Positions 7,239-14,910 of a DNA stretch of 50,352 nt are shown piece by piece. Source of the stretch: a virus; the IMG/VR virus record IMGVR_UViG_3300032323_000429, positions 1 through 50,352 of that record; one strand, given 5' to 3'. Under the pieces are notes generated by a model. It was not told the origin of the DNA. It made no database searches and saw nothing but the letters and a program-made list of their open reading frames with translations. Made by a program: the position numbers and the translations under genes. How positions within the stretch are numbered: position 1 is the stretch's first letter; each line of letters opens with the position of its first letter.

Positions 7239-7615
7239 TATTTTCCACCTTTTTGTAATTTTTCTTCAATTATATTCAACTGTTCTTCCGATAAGACGCT
7301 CAATGCTTCTTTCGCCTTCTCGTTAGAATATCCGAAATACTCTTTTACCAATTGAAGCGACTTAGTCTCTTTGTCTTTTTTAGACCATTTGCTAAAACGC
7401 TTTTTCTTTGGTATAGTATTTAGGAAAAAGAAAAATTGCCAGTCATTTGGGATGGTGGCATAACGATTCATCTCGTTGGCATACAACACTGTATCAGGGA
7501 AGTACGACAACCCACGATTCACCATGAATGGGGAGTACTCTTTGAAAGAGGCTTGGTCTTCAAAGACGTTCTCTTTCGTAAAGTTAATGGCATTTATTAC
7601 ATCAAACGGATTCAT
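7238..7615 (-). CDS. 62: Clamp loader small subunit gp62
   Basis: 125 aa (T4: 187), so a short version. The YSPFMVNRGLSYFPDTVLYA segment and the following IPKKKRFSKWSKK match the gp62 family. It forms the clamp loader with gp44 and opens the gp45 ring. I set the start at MNPFDVINAI (7615) with a GGGGTGG upstream; six residues more are possible from 7633. It overlaps the membrane gene before it and is coupled to regA. Confidence 0.85.
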   Translation of the reverse strand: MNPFDVINAINFTKENVFEDQASFKEYSPFMVNRGLSYFPDTVLYANEMNRYATIPNDWQFFFFLNTIPKKKRFSKWSKKDKETKSLQLVKEYFGYSNEKAKEALSVLSEEQLNIIEEKLQKGGK

Positions 7616-7934
7616 TCGCCCACCCCATCTCAACTAGATTCTTATGGGCAGCTGCAAAGGTCTTTCCTGGAAACTTAGAAGCCAATACTTCTTCTAATTC
7701 TTTTCGAGTCTTACCCTGTCCCATGAAAGAGTTATCATCCATATTGTGCACATAGTAAACTCCATTGTGTTGTTCAATGGTAATACGAATAGAACTAGCG
7801 TTGGCTTCTTCAATGTCTTCACCAATATGCTTTAGCAACTCGTCAATCTTACGCACAGCTGCTTGCTCACGTGCATGCCATCCAGAGAAGAATCCAAGTA
7901 TACCTACAACGGCAACAGCAATAATCTCAACCAT
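7602..7934 (-). CDS. Single-pass membrane protein, 110 aa
   Basis: One N-terminal hydrophobic segment (VEIIAVAVVGILGFFSGW, residues 2-19) is followed by a charged soluble domain with a beta pattern (ITIEQHNGVYYVHNMDDNSF) and a C-terminal helix. Unknown function. It sits between 44 and 62, as small membrane genes do in some T4-like relatives. GAGG lies before the ATG, immediately after the gp44 stop. Confidence 0.75.
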   Translation of the reverse strand: MVEIIAVAVVGILGFFSGWHAREQAAVRKIDELLKHIGEDIEEANASSIRITIEQHNGVYYVHNMDDNSFMGQGKTRKELEEVLASKFPGKTFAAAHKNLVEMGWANESV

Positions 7935-7941
7935 ATCAACC

Positions 7942-8889
7942 TCACTTGAACTTGCAGTTAGCCATGATCTCAGTCAAAGCAGCCATGATATTTAGCTCAT
8001 GGTCAGCGACGAATGCAGCTTTGTACTGATAGTCGGCAAGGATAAGAATCAACTGAGGGATGCTTGCTGGTTCCATATTGGCAGTTGCAGTATCGTACAA
8101 TTGACGGAACAAAGAAACAGAATCTGCATCAGAGTTTTTACCAACCCAAGTACGCACAGCAGTAAAGTCTTTGTCCTTCATAGACTTGACTAGGGCTTTG
8201 TATGATTCTTCGCTTACGTTGACCAGAATACCAGTATCAATCTTACCTGATACAGAGTAACGCTGAAGTTCGTTCAAGATACGGCGATAGTCAGGGAAGT
8301 GTTTGCCAATCAATTCAGCAACGACTTGTGGGTCGAACTCAACACCTTCGGTCTTAAGAATCTGAGCAACACGCTTGTAGAACGACACGATAATGTCTTT
8401 CTTTTCGGCAGTGTCAATCTTGAATTCAATAACAGCGCATCGGCTGTGGAGAGGTTCAATGATACGGTTTTTGAAGTTACATGTCAGAATGAAACGACAG
8501 TTCTGGCTGAACTCTTCAATGAACGCACGCAACGCTGGTTGAGTAGAGTTGGGGTTCAGGTAATCAGCTTCGTCTAGGATGACGACTTTCTTAGCATCAG
8601 TCAGCGATACGCTGGACGCAAAAGACTTGATCTTGGTGCGCAGAACGTCAATACCAGATTCTTCCGAACCGTTAATGAACATGTACTCAGCGCCAATCTC
8701 ATTGCACAGTGCTTTGGCAATGGTAGTCTTACCAGTACCTGCAGTACCACACAAGAGGAAGTTAGGCAACTCACCCTTGCTAACGTATTCCTTGAAAGTC
8801 TTCTTCAAAGACTCAGGCAATACACAATCATCAATCTTCTGTGGACGGTACTTCTCAACCCACAAAAACATTTCATCACGAACTTCCAT
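7942..8889 (-). CDS. 44: Clamp loader large subunit gp44 (AAA+ ATPase)
   Basis: 315 aa, as in T4 (319). P-loop GTAGTGKT at 48-55, Walker B DEAD at 106-109, and the SRC arginine-finger motif at 149-151 all match clamp-loader ATPases. It assembles with gp62 to load gp45 on primer-template ends. I chose the ATG at 8889 because GGAG lies 6 bases before it; the ATG at 8901 follows the terminator T-run and has no ribosome site. Confidence 0.95.
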   Translation of the reverse strand: MEVRDEMFLWVEKYRPQKIDDCVLPESLKKTFKEYVSKGELPNFLLCGTAGTGKTTIAKALCNEIGAEYMFINGSEESGIDVLRTKIKSFASSVSLTDAKKVVILDEADYLNPNSTQPALRAFIEEFSQNCRFILTCNFKNRIIEPLHSRCAVIEFKIDTAEKKDIIVSFYKRVAQILKTEGVEFDPQVVAELIGKHFPDYRRILNELQRYSVSGKIDTGILVNVSEESYKALVKSMKDKDFTAVRTWVGKNSDADSVSLFRQLYDTATANMEPASIPQLILILADYQYKAAFVADHELNIMAALTEIMANCKFK

Positions 8890-8903
8890 AGCATTCTCCA
8901 TAA

Positions 8904-8937
8904 TAAAAAAGGACAGGGGTAATTATACCACCTGTCC
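8904..8937 (-). terminator. Intrinsic terminator between genes 45 and 44
   Basis: GGACAGG/CCTGTCC stem around 13 bases, followed on the minus strand by TTTTTTATT. It probably lowers read-through, so that the clamp is made in excess of the loader. This is inference from position. Confidence 0.75.
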
Positions 8938-8951
8938 GAACACAAAGCAAA

Positions 8952-9614
8952 TTAGAAACTGAAGGTGGAATCAGCTTCAACTGCTACATAATAAACCAGT
9001 TCGCTAGTGCTAGCTTTGAAACGAGAGATCTTCTTGCTAGAGATGCTAACGATGTAATCACCTGGAAGCATCTTCATGTTTTCAACTTTCAAGTTCGCTT
9101 GGAAAGTTTTGTCAGTAGAACCAACATGAGCATTGTAGCTGTTGCCAGTCAGGTTCTTTTTATCACCAACTTGAACAACGATCTTATCACCATCACCGAT
9201 AATCTGCAAGTCAGTTGCACGAAGGACTGATGCAGTGCGGTGAATCATGTTCAACATAGTTGATGTCAAAGTGAATTCAATTTCTGCTTCTGGGAAAGAG
9301 ATCTTGCGAGTAGGAACAGTCAACACAGATGCGTCAGCTGCAAAATACTTGATGGAGTTGCCACCTTCTTTGATGGTCACAAACTTCTCACTGAACTCCA
9401 ACTCTGGGTCATTGAACAAAGACATTGCGCCGAGGAATTCGTTCAAGTCATAGATACCAAAGTCACGTGGGAAGGTTTCAGTTACAGTAGTGTCAGACAT
9501 GACATTCTTTTGTGCACTGATTGTTGAGATCTCGTTGCCTGACTTCAAGAGGATGTTGCTGTTAATGCCAGCGAAGTTCTTGAACAGGTTTACGGTTTCT
9601 TTGCTTAGTTTCAT
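8952..9614 (-). CDS. 45: Sliding clamp gp45
   Basis: 220 aa (T4: 228). Begins MKLSKETVNLFKNFAGINSN, typical of gp45; two-domain clamp fold expected with a trimeric ring. It tethers gp43 to DNA and, in T4, also activates late transcription with gp55 and gp33. AGGAG precedes the ATG. It is driven by its own consensus promoter (9659-9687) and followed by a terminator. Confidence 0.95.
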   Translation of the reverse strand: MKLSKETVNLFKNFAGINSNILLKSGNEISTISAQKNVMSDTTVTETFPRDFGIYDLNEFLGAMSLFNDPELEFSEKFVTIKEGGNSIKYFAADASVLTVPTRKISFPEAEIEFTLTSTMLNMIHRTASVLRATDLQIIGDGDKIVVQVGDKKNLTGNSYNAHVGSTDKTFQANLKVENMKMLPGDYIVSISSKKISRFKASTSELVYYVAVEADSTFSF

Positions 9615-9658
9615 ATATTTCTCCTATAATTAAGTAGTGTACCTACTATGTATAACAA

Positions 9659-9687
9659 ATTATACGGTAATAGGCACATTTTGTCAA
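9659..9687 (-). promoter_or_regulatory. Consensus sigma70 promoter of gene 45 (P7)
   Basis: -35 TTGACA (9682-9687) and -10 TATAAT (9659-9664), 17-bp spacer, both perfect consensus on the minus strand. The gene 45 start lies 45 bases downstream. Its spacer differs from the repeated P1-P6 family. Confidence 0.85.
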
Positions 9688-9694
9688 ATTTATT

Positions 9695-10054
9695 TTAGAT
9701 GGTTTTGTACATTGCAGACTGCGCAACGAACTGTTGTTTCCAACCCCACTCATCAAGCACTAACTGATTGAAGATGTGTTCTTCAACTTCGATGATACTC
9801 TCTACCGACAACTCCAACATGCGGATTGCACGAGTGTAGTTATCTGCATAGTTGGTTGGGCTCTGAGGTAAAGACTTAATCTTTCGGAACTCATTCAAGT
9901 CTCCAGTATTTGCCAACTTCAAATTAGCTTTAGCCAACTTGGCAACTGCGACTTTATAGTCAGCGACTGCTTCATCATACTCAGCAACGTGTTTGGTTGC
10001 ATTCTCTTTGACGATCTTCAGCAATTCCTTGCGATCCATCTTTACACTTTGCAT
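9695..10054 (-). CDS. Conserved phage protein, 119 aa, helical
   Basis: Starts MQSVKMDRKELLKIVKENAT, with AAGGA six bases before the ATG. Almost wholly helical, Lys/Ala-rich, with heptads in residues 20-60 and a segment FRKIKSLPQSPTNYADNYTR that recurs in T4-like phages. Possible coiled coil. Function unknown. Confidence 0.75.
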   Translation of the reverse strand: MQSVKMDRKELLKIVKENATKHVAEYDEAVADYKVAVAKLAKANLKLANTGDLNEFRKIKSLPQSPTNYADNYTRAIRMLELSVESIIEVEEHIFNQLVLDEWGWKQQFVAQSAMYKTI

Positions 10055-10080
10055 AACATTCCTTTTAATATCTAACATAA

Positions 10081-10623
10081 TTACCAATCTGAACTTGGAC
10101 CAGAGTCTGACGAACTAGAACTCCAGCTTGAAGAACTATCACTGGAACTAAATGAAGATGATGCAGACTTACGGCTGTCATCATCATCGAATCCCCACGA
10201 ACTTGAACTTGAGGATTCTGTTTTTGGAAAGTCAATTGGACTTGACCCACCAGACTTGTGCGTGATTGAATCAACAACACTATCAATTAACATTCCAGTC
10301 AACATGCCAGTAACAAAACCATCATCTGACGAGGCAGTAGTTGTAGTTGTGCTTTTAGCGTTTGACGTGGAGTAGGTTGGGGTGTATTTCTTTGTGGTTT
10401 CTTTTCCACGTGGAGGAACAGAACTTGTGTTCTTGACAGCTGACTCCAGAGATTTGGCACGCATAGATTGACGCCAAATACGAGTCTGTTCAATTTGACG
10501 ATCTCGTTCTTGCGCTTCCAGTGCAGCTTTCTCGGCTGAACGACGAAGGAACCAACGAACTGCCAGAGTGACAAAAGTCACCCCAGCAAGTACTGCAATA
10601 ATTGCTAGGATATCTTCCATCAT
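10081..10623 (-). CDS. Membrane-anchored protein with Ser/Asp/Trp-rich tail
   Basis: 180 aa. The N-terminal segment (ILAIIAVLAGVTFVTLAVRW, about residues 5-24) is a likely membrane anchor, followed by a basic helix and a Thr/Ser-rich linker. The last ~45 residues are mostly Ser with Asp and Trp, ending SDSGPSSDW. The Ser-Asp-Trp tail is reminiscent of tails on some bacterial inner-membrane proteins. No enzyme motif. The start overlaps the stop of the 56-aa gene. Confidence 0.7.
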   Translation of the reverse strand: MMEDILAIIAVLAGVTFVTLAVRWFLRRSAEKAALEAQERDRQIEQTRIWRQSMRAKSLESAVKNTSSVPPRGKETTKKYTPTYSTSNAKSTTTTTASSDDGFVTGMLTGMLIDSVVDSITHKSGGSSPIDFPKTESSSSSSWGFDDDDSRKSASSSFSSSDSSSSWSSSSSDSGPSSDW

Positions 10624-10790
10624 TCGCCAATCTTATCGAAGGCATCAGCTACCTTGTCAACTGCCTTCTCGGCAACTTCAGGGATAGCTTCTGCAGTTTT
10701 GATTGTAACATCAATAGCCTTAGCTGTCAATGTCAGAGGGGATGCAACAACTTCTGCTGCAAGGTCGGTTAGAGAATCAAAGATACCCAT
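10620..10790 (-). CDS. Small amphipathic protein, 56 aa
   Basis: By-eye translation starts MGIFDSLTDLAAEVVASPLT and ends VADAFDKIGE. It is mostly amphipathic helix with a hydrophobic face (LTLTAKAIDVTIKTAEAI), compatible with lying on a membrane. It has GGA-type sequence ahead of the ATG and overlaps the next start. Between two membrane-related genes. Function unknown. Confidence 0.6.
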   Translation of the reverse strand: MGIFDSLTDLAAEVVASPLTLTAKAIDVTIKTAEAIPEVAEKAVDKVADAFDKIGE

Positions 10791-10792
10791 GA

Positions 10793-11608
10793 TTATTTTC
10801 CTACATTCAGAACAGGAGTTTGACCATTCAACACCAGAGTGCCACCTTTGAACTGAGCAATAGATTGAGCAGTGATTTTAGCAGCTTCAGCTTGCATCAT
10901 TCGAGTTTGGGCATCCATATATTGGATAGCACCTTGGTTCTGAGCCAGTGCTTGAATACGTTCAGCTTCAAGTTTAGCAGTACGAACTTCAGCTTCTTTC
11001 TGTTTGGTTTCGTTCTTGGCACGAACCAACTCATTGGCACTTGCTACAACAGAATCAGCAGGAACGATTTGACGAATCAAAACTTGGGTAATGCTAATAG
11101 TACCATCCAACTTCTCATCGGCAAGAGTTTTAGTGACAAGTTCTCGCACTTCAGCTTCCATTGCGGCACGATTGTCGCCCATGTTCAGCGCTTCGTACTT
11201 ACGAGCAGATTTGTAAACAGCGTTACGAGTTGCGTTGAAGATGTAGTTATACATCAAGTAAGTATCACCGTTGTGTGTAGCATGGAACGATTTGTTCTTA
11301 GTGTTATACAACTCAGCGATTTGGCTTTGATTGATGTTGTAGATAACAGTCAAGTCAAAGTCTTTCATTGTGGAGTTATCGCTGGCTTGTGGAGCGAGGT
11401 CATCAACCTTCACAGCAACTTCTTTGACAGGGAAAGTCATAACCGAACCGATAAGAGTTTGGTTAAAAGAACCTGGAAGCAATTCCTCATTCTTAACTTG
11501 TTTGTCGAAACCAACACGGAGACCAACTTCACCAGTCTCGATTCGAGTACATGCTTGAAGAGCAGCAACAGCCAAGATCAAAGCACCAATTTTCATAAAC
11601 GATTTCAT
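10793..11608 (-). CDS. SPFH/prohibitin-like lipoprotein
   Basis: 271 aa. The N-terminus has a signal peptide with lipobox LQAC (C20), so the mature protein is probably a lipid-anchored periplasmic or outer-face protein. The TRIETGEVGLRVGFDKQV segment, followed by a beta-rich core and a long Ala/Glu-rich helix (about 175-250), matches the SPFH (stomatin/prohibitin) family. Prohibitin-like genes are known in T4-like marine phages. AAGGA supports the ATG at 11608; a TTG two codons upstream is less likely. A role at the host envelope is inferred. Confidence 0.8.
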   Translation of the reverse strand: MKSFMKIGALILAVAALQACTRIETGEVGLRVGFDKQVKNEELLPGSFNQTLIGSVMTFPVKEVAVKVDDLAPQASDNSTMKDFDLTVIYNINQSQIAELYNTKNKSFHATHNGDTYLMYNYIFNATRNAVYKSARKYEALNMGDNRAAMEAEVRELVTKTLADEKLDGTISITQVLIRQIVPADSVVASANELVRAKNETKQKEAEVRTAKLEAERIQALAQNQGAIQYMDAQTRMMQAEAAKITAQSIAQFKGGTLVLNGQTPVLNVGK

Positions 11609-11617
11609 AATCAATCC

Positions 11618-11794
11618 TTAAAATAAAACAACTAACACGGTCAAGAAAACAATAACAGCAAGCGAGATTGCTAAACTGTACGAGAAGGTCTTCGCAAATT
11701 CCCATTTTTCTTTACCAGACATCTTGCGAAAAATCTCGATGCCAGTATAGAAAATGATAAACGTGAAGAAGAAAGTACTGAGCATCTTAATCAT
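11618..11794 (-). CDS. Small two-helix membrane protein, 58 aa
   Basis: Starts MIKMLSTFFFTFIIFYTGIE. Two hydrophobic segments (about 4-20 and 38-58) are separated by a basic loop RKMSGKEKWEF. A holin- or antiholin-like topology is conceivable, but the conserved position next to the SPFH gene points instead to a partner of that protein. Start overlaps upstream stop (ATGA). Confidence 0.65.
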   Translation of the reverse strand: MIKMLSTFFFTFIIFYTGIEIFRKMSGKEKWEFAKTFSYSLAISLAVIVFLTVLVVLF

Positions 11795-12165
11795 TTCTTA
11801 CCTTTCCAAGCAATAAACTCTTTAACAAGACCTTCGTGTTTCTCAGCAGAGCAATAGAGTGTCCACTCACGAACGATATCTTTGTAGGTAACACGCTGTT
11901 CATTCTCACCTTCTGTGGTAATCACAGGTTCGGATAGCATGTAACCAAGAATGGTTTTGGGTAGACCATTTTCCCAAAGTCGCTCAACAGAGAATACCTT
12001 CATAGCATCCCAATCGATAGCAACAGAGGCATTTGCCATTTCTGTTTCAAGTCGTTTCTTGTATGCATCAACTGCATATGTCAACTTCTCATTTTCTTTT
12101 TTCAGATCTTCAATTTTAACTTTAAGATCTGAGACTTCAACAGGGCTTTTAAAACCAAACATCAT
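11791..12165 (-). CDS. Coiled-coil phage protein, 124 aa
   Basis: Residues 10-45 (VSDLKVKIEDLKKENEKLTY) form a clear heptad coiled coil; the C-terminal half is a compact domain ending EFIAWKGKK. No catalytic motif. GGAG lies ahead of the ATG, and the gene overlaps both neighbours by 4 bp. Unknown function. Confidence 0.7.
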   Translation of the reverse strand: MMFGFKSPVEVSDLKVKIEDLKKENEKLTYAVDAYKKRLETEMANASVAIDWDAMKVFSVERLWENGLPKTILGYMLSEPVITTEGENEQRVTYKDIVREWTLYCSAEKHEGLVKEFIAWKGKK

Positions 12166-12503
12166 TTATTCTCCAAAGAGTATTTCATATCATGCTCATA
12201 CAAAAACATCAAGCAACACATCGCATGTGCCAGATGCGGCAGTCCAGATTCTTTGTCGATTTGCTCACCGTCTTTCCACTGCCATAAGTGGCGCTGAAGT
12301 GCGTCGAAGTAACGACGCTTAGAGTCAGGAACAAACTTCCAATTATCAGGTTCATACTTTTCTGCACCAAAGGTTAGTACATCTACAGTTGCACGTAACG
12401 CCAGCGGAGGCAACAGACCATACTGAGGTTTGCCACCATCAAACTTTCTTCCACCAGTCGTAGCATTTTGACTTGCTTTTACTACATCTTTTTTCGTAGC
12501 CAT
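12162..12503 (-). CDS. dATP/dGTP diphosphohydrolase-like protein (MazG-like, DUF5664 type)
   Basis: 113 aa. The pattern GRKFDGGKPQYGLLPPLALR, then FGAEKYEPDNWKFV, RHLWQWKDGEQIDKESG and LPHLAHAMCCLMFL, matches phage proteins related to MazG-type nucleotide pyrophosphohydrolases. Acidic side chains on the central helices would bind magnesium. It would hydrolyse purine dNTPs to dNMPs; substrate is inferred. In Z-genome phages a related enzyme (MazZ) supplies aminoadenine, but no PurZ is in this window. GGAGG is present before the ATG. Confidence 0.75.
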   Translation of the reverse strand: MATKKDVVKASQNATTGGRKFDGGKPQYGLLPPLALRATVDVLTFGAEKYEPDNWKFVPDSKRRYFDALQRHLWQWKDGEQIDKESGLPHLAHAMCCLMFLYEHDMKYSLENK

Positions 12504-12523
12504 TTTTCCTCCAACAAAATCGA

Positions 12524-12551
12524 GTAAGGATACTCTCTCGAATATCCTTAC
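12524..12551 (-). terminator. Hairpin between 86-aa and pyrophosphohydrolase genes
   Basis: Perfect 9-bp inverted repeat GTAAGGATA/TATCCTTAC with a 10-base loop. The following TCGATTTTGTTGG is a weak T-run, so termination may be partial. Confidence 0.55.
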
Positions 12552-12563
12552 GCAACCTACTGA

Positions 12564-12824
12564 TTAGGTACGAGTGAACGCTTGTGCGCCCATAACTGCA
12601 TTGGCAATTTGAACCATCTTGCGAGAAGGTTTGCCAATACGGTACTTAGTAGTTTCAGTACCATCAGCGAGAACTGCCTTGTTGCTGTATACACAATGAC
12701 CTTGATTGCGCAACTGGTGAATAGCATCATGTGGGTTCTTCAAACCAAATGAGCCAGCGATCTGCTTTGCAGTAACTTCAGCACCAGTGCTTAGGTAATT
12801 GAGTAGTTTAGCTTGCTTGGACAT
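12564..12824 (-). CDS. Winged helix-turn-helix protein, 86 aa
   Basis: The segment AEVTAKQIAGSFGLKNPHDA followed by IHQLRNQGHCVYSN reads as helix-turn-helix plus wing. A basic tail KPSRKMVQIANAVMG follows. It would bind DNA; whether it regulates phage or host genes is unknown. GGAG before the ATG. It is flanked by a strong terminator upstream and a hairpin downstream. Confidence 0.7.
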   Translation of the reverse strand: MSKQAKLLNYLSTGAEVTAKQIAGSFGLKNPHDAIHQLRNQGHCVYSNKAVLADGTETTKYRIGKPSRKMVQIANAVMGAQAFTRT

Positions 12825-12855
12825 AATATCTCCATTATTAAAAAGACCATCTACG

Positions 12856-12896
12856 TGAAAAAGCCGACTAGAAGGATGGCGTCTTCTAGTCAGCGG
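12856..12896 (-). terminator. Strong intrinsic terminator after the 150-aa basic protein
   Basis: 12-bp stem GCTGACTAGAAG/CTTCTAGTCGGC (one G-T pair) with 8-base loop, followed by TTTTTC on the minus strand. Confidence 0.8.
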
Positions 12897-12902
12897 AACG
12901 GA

Positions 12903-13355
12903 TTAAACTTCGATACCGTTGGCACGTAGAATGTCGTTGAAGTCCTCGACGTCTTCATCAACGTATTCGCTCTCGTCGATGATACGTTGCAGTCGGGATT
13001 CACCGTTATCTTTAGTGACAGCAGTCTTTGAAGTCACCTTAGGAGTCTTGGCTTTTACAGCCTTCACTTTTGCAACCTTAGCTTTAGGCGCAGACGCTTG
13101 AGCAAAGTCGCTCAGTTCTTGCGCAGTAGGCAAAGGCAGTTGGTAAACACCCTTCTCGACTTTGTTGGCTTTGAACAACCAGTTAGGATAACCGATCTTC
13201 ACGCCACCCGCAGTACGCTTTGCAGCGAGATCTTGGGTGATGGCAACAACTTCTTTCAGAGTGATTCGACCATCCTTAGTCAAAGAGGGAGTGTGCTCGA
13301 TAAGAGCCACAACGCATTTTTGCTGGGAGAGGGTCAGGTTTGCAAATTTCAACAT
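12903..13355 (-). CDS. Small protein sharing an N-terminal domain with the adjacent MoxR-like ATPase
   Basis: 150 aa, starting MLKFANLTLSQQKCVVALIE with AAAGGA ahead. Residues 1-75 look like a winged-helix domain; PNWLFKANKVEKGVYQL (57-73) is very similar to PKWLMQNRVGRGLYAI in the ATPase encoded just upstream. Residues 85-115 are a Lys/Ala-rich histone-like linker; the C-terminus is acidic (YVDEDVEDFND). DNA or ATPase binding is inferred. It is driven by promoter P2. Confidence 0.75.
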   Translation of the reverse strand: MLKFANLTLSQQKCVVALIEHTPSLTKDGRITLKEVVAITQDLAAKRTAGGVKIGYPNWLFKANKVEKGVYQLPLPTAQELSDFAQASAPKAKVAKVKAVKAKTPKVTSKTAVTKDNGESRLQRIIDESEYVDEDVEDFNDILRANGIEV

Positions 13356-13392
13356 AATAAAGTCCTTTCGGTTTCTCAATTTCAATACAGTT

Positions 13393-13421
13393 ATTATACA
13401 TCAGATGCGAATAAAAGTCAA
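13393..13421 (-). promoter_or_regulatory. Early promoter P2
   Basis: -35 TTGACT (13416-13421), -10 TATAAT (13393-13398), 17-bp spacer nearly identical to P1 and P3. Upstream is an imperfect CCCC/AGGG hairpin at about 13436-13456. It drives the 150-aa gene. Confidence 0.85.
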
Positions 13422-13445
13422 CATCTTTTTGTAATAACCCTACAC

Positions 13446-14591
13446 TTAGAAGGGGATTTCTTCGTCAGGAGTAGGGGCTACAGGAGGCACAGGTGCAACA
13501 GCCTCTGGCTCGGGGTTAGAAACCTTCTCGAAGAGGTCGATGAATGCAGCCTTGGTAGCCGTGTCGAAACGGTTACAGCAAAGTTCTACAGCCTTCTCAC
13601 GCTTCTTAAAGATTGCAAACGCACGAACAATGTGGATCATACGACGAGTTGTAATGGTCTCGTCGACGCCACCGTCTTCAAAAGTACGACGGATAGCTTC
13701 AGCCCACTTCACCAATGTCTCGGCGAATTCTTCATCAACGCAGCCGTAAGTCTCCATGAGATTCTTGATGATCTTCACTTCAACTTTAGCGTTGGGATAT
13801 TCTTGTTCAAAGGTTACAGCGAAACGCTCGAGGAACGCTTCGTTCAGCACGTTGGTACCGATGTAACGACCATCGTCTGAGCCTTTGCCCTTAGTGTTTG
13901 CAGTGGCAAGGATGTTGAAGCCAGCTGCAGGAACGATCATTTCGTTCTTGAGTTTGAAGTAGTATGGCTTACCTTCAAGAATTGGTTGCAAGCACAACAG
14001 AGTGTTAGCGGAGCCAGCATCGATCTCGTCCAACAGGAGAGTCGTACCATTGCGCATTGCAATCAGCACTGGACCTTCTACCACTTCCACGTTACCATCT
14101 TCCAGAGTCTTGGAGCCGATGAGTTGTTCTTCGTCAGTCATCATGTTCAGGTTAACACGAATGAGTGGCTTCTTGTGCTTGGCACAAATTTGTTCGACCA
14201 TGGTAGACTTACCATTACCAGTCGGACCAGAGATGTATGCAGGATAGAAAATACCTGACTTGATAATCTGTTCAACTTCGGGGTGGTTGCCGAATGGAAC
14301 GTAGTTGTCATCTTTCTTAGGGATGAGCGACTCAACATTTGAGTAGTCAACAGCGAATGACTGCATTGCTTCTTCTTTCGTAACAGCGTTGGACTTGGTG
14401 CCAGAGATGGCATACAAGCCACGACCGACTCGGTTTTGCATCAACCACTTCGGGGATGTCTTCGTGCCGAGCACACGCATGGTTTCCAGAAGCTGGGAAT
14501 TTTGGACAGTGCCAGTGGTGGCAACATCAGGGAACATCTCGTGAAGTTTCGATTCAAACTGCTCACGGAACACGGTATCAACTTTACTCAT
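13446..14591 (-). CDS. cobS: MoxR/CobS-like AAA+ ATPase
   Basis: 381 aa. P-loop GPTGNGKS at 122-129, Walker B LLLDEID at 185-191, ATANTKGKG sensor-1-like segment, and an LERF box typical of MoxR/CobS AAA+ proteins. The N-terminal ~65 residues form an extra domain shared with the 150-aa protein. CobS proper drives cobalt insertion into cobalamin with CobT; phage homologues are common in T4-like phages and their role is not settled. Its likely partner, a VWA protein, is encoded one gene upstream. The tail is Pro-rich. GGAG supports the ATG at 14591, and promoter P5 lies 30 bases before it. Confidence 0.85.
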   Translation of the reverse strand: MSKVDTVFREQFESKLHEMFPDVATTGTVQNSQLLETMRVLGTKTSPKWLMQNRVGRGLYAISGTKSNAVTKEEAMQSFAVDYSNVESLIPKKDDNYVPFGNHPEVEQIIKSGIFYPAYISGPTGNGKSTMVEQICAKHKKPLIRVNLNMMTDEEQLIGSKTLEDGNVEVVEGPVLIAMRNGTTLLLDEIDAGSANTLLCLQPILEGKPYYFKLKNEMIVPAAGFNILATANTKGKGSDDGRYIGTNVLNEAFLERFAVTFEQEYPNAKVEVKIIKNLMETYGCVDEEFAETLVKWAEAIRRTFEDGGVDETITTRRMIHIVRAFAIFKKREKAVELCCNRFDTATKAAFIDLFEKVSNPEPEAVAPVPPVAPTPDEEIPF

Positions 14592-14620
14592 CACATTTCT
14601 CCATAATAAATCATACAACT

Positions 14621-14649
14621 ATTATACTGCAAGACCGAATTAAAGTCAA
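14621..14649 (-). promoter_or_regulatory. Early promoter P5 of the MoxR-like ATPase
   Basis: -35 TTGACT (14644-14649), -10 TATAAT (14621-14626), 17-bp spacer. The -35 overlaps the stop codon of the 69-aa gene, so no stem-loop stands in front. Confidence 0.8.
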
Positions 14650-14855
14650 GCACCTTCGTGCAATCTTTCGATACGTTCTTGGAACAGACGCATCATCTCG
14701 TTCTGCTTGTGTGCAGGAAGGTCAGCAATCAGCTGGACCAGAGTGGATTCGTAGTATCCAGCAACGTATGCATGGCTGCCGTAGACTTTGTTAGCTACAG
14801 AGGACAGGTTTCCCAGCTTTGCCGAGATATCGCAGTAAGGTACTTTCTTAGCCAT
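14646..14855 (-). CDS. Small helical phage protein, 69 aa
   Basis: MAKKVPYCDISAKLGNLSSV at the start with AGGAG ahead. Helical throughout, ending in LFQERIERLHEGA. It sits between promoters P3 (upstream) and P5 (overlapping its stop), separating the ATPase from the VWA gene. Unknown function. Confidence 0.7.
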   Translation of the reverse strand: MAKKVPYCDISAKLGNLSSVANKVYGSHAYVAGYYESTLVQLIADLPAHKQNEMMRLFQERIERLHEGA

Positions 14856-14879
14856 TCTTTTCTCCTAATCAATACAGTT

Positions 14880-14908
14880 ATTATACATCAGGTAGGAATA
14901 AAAGTAAA
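14880..14908 (-). promoter_or_regulatory. Early promoter P3
   Basis: -35 TTTACT (14903-14908), -10 TATAAT (14880-14885), 17-bp spacer almost the same as in P1. The stem-loop at 14911-14927 directly abuts the -35. Confidence 0.85.
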
Positions 14909-14910
14909 CA

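Noticed and set aside
7400-7425. Late promoter CCTAAATACTATA inside gene 62
   Set aside because: It fits the late consensus but lies in coding sequence 180 bp before regA, an early gene; Leu-Asn-Thr codons give this motif elsewhere by chance (for example at 49845), so it was not listed.
10820-11626. 268-aa plus-strand open frame
   Set aside because: Complement of the SPFH gene; Ser/Phe/Asn-rich composition without motif or ribosome site.
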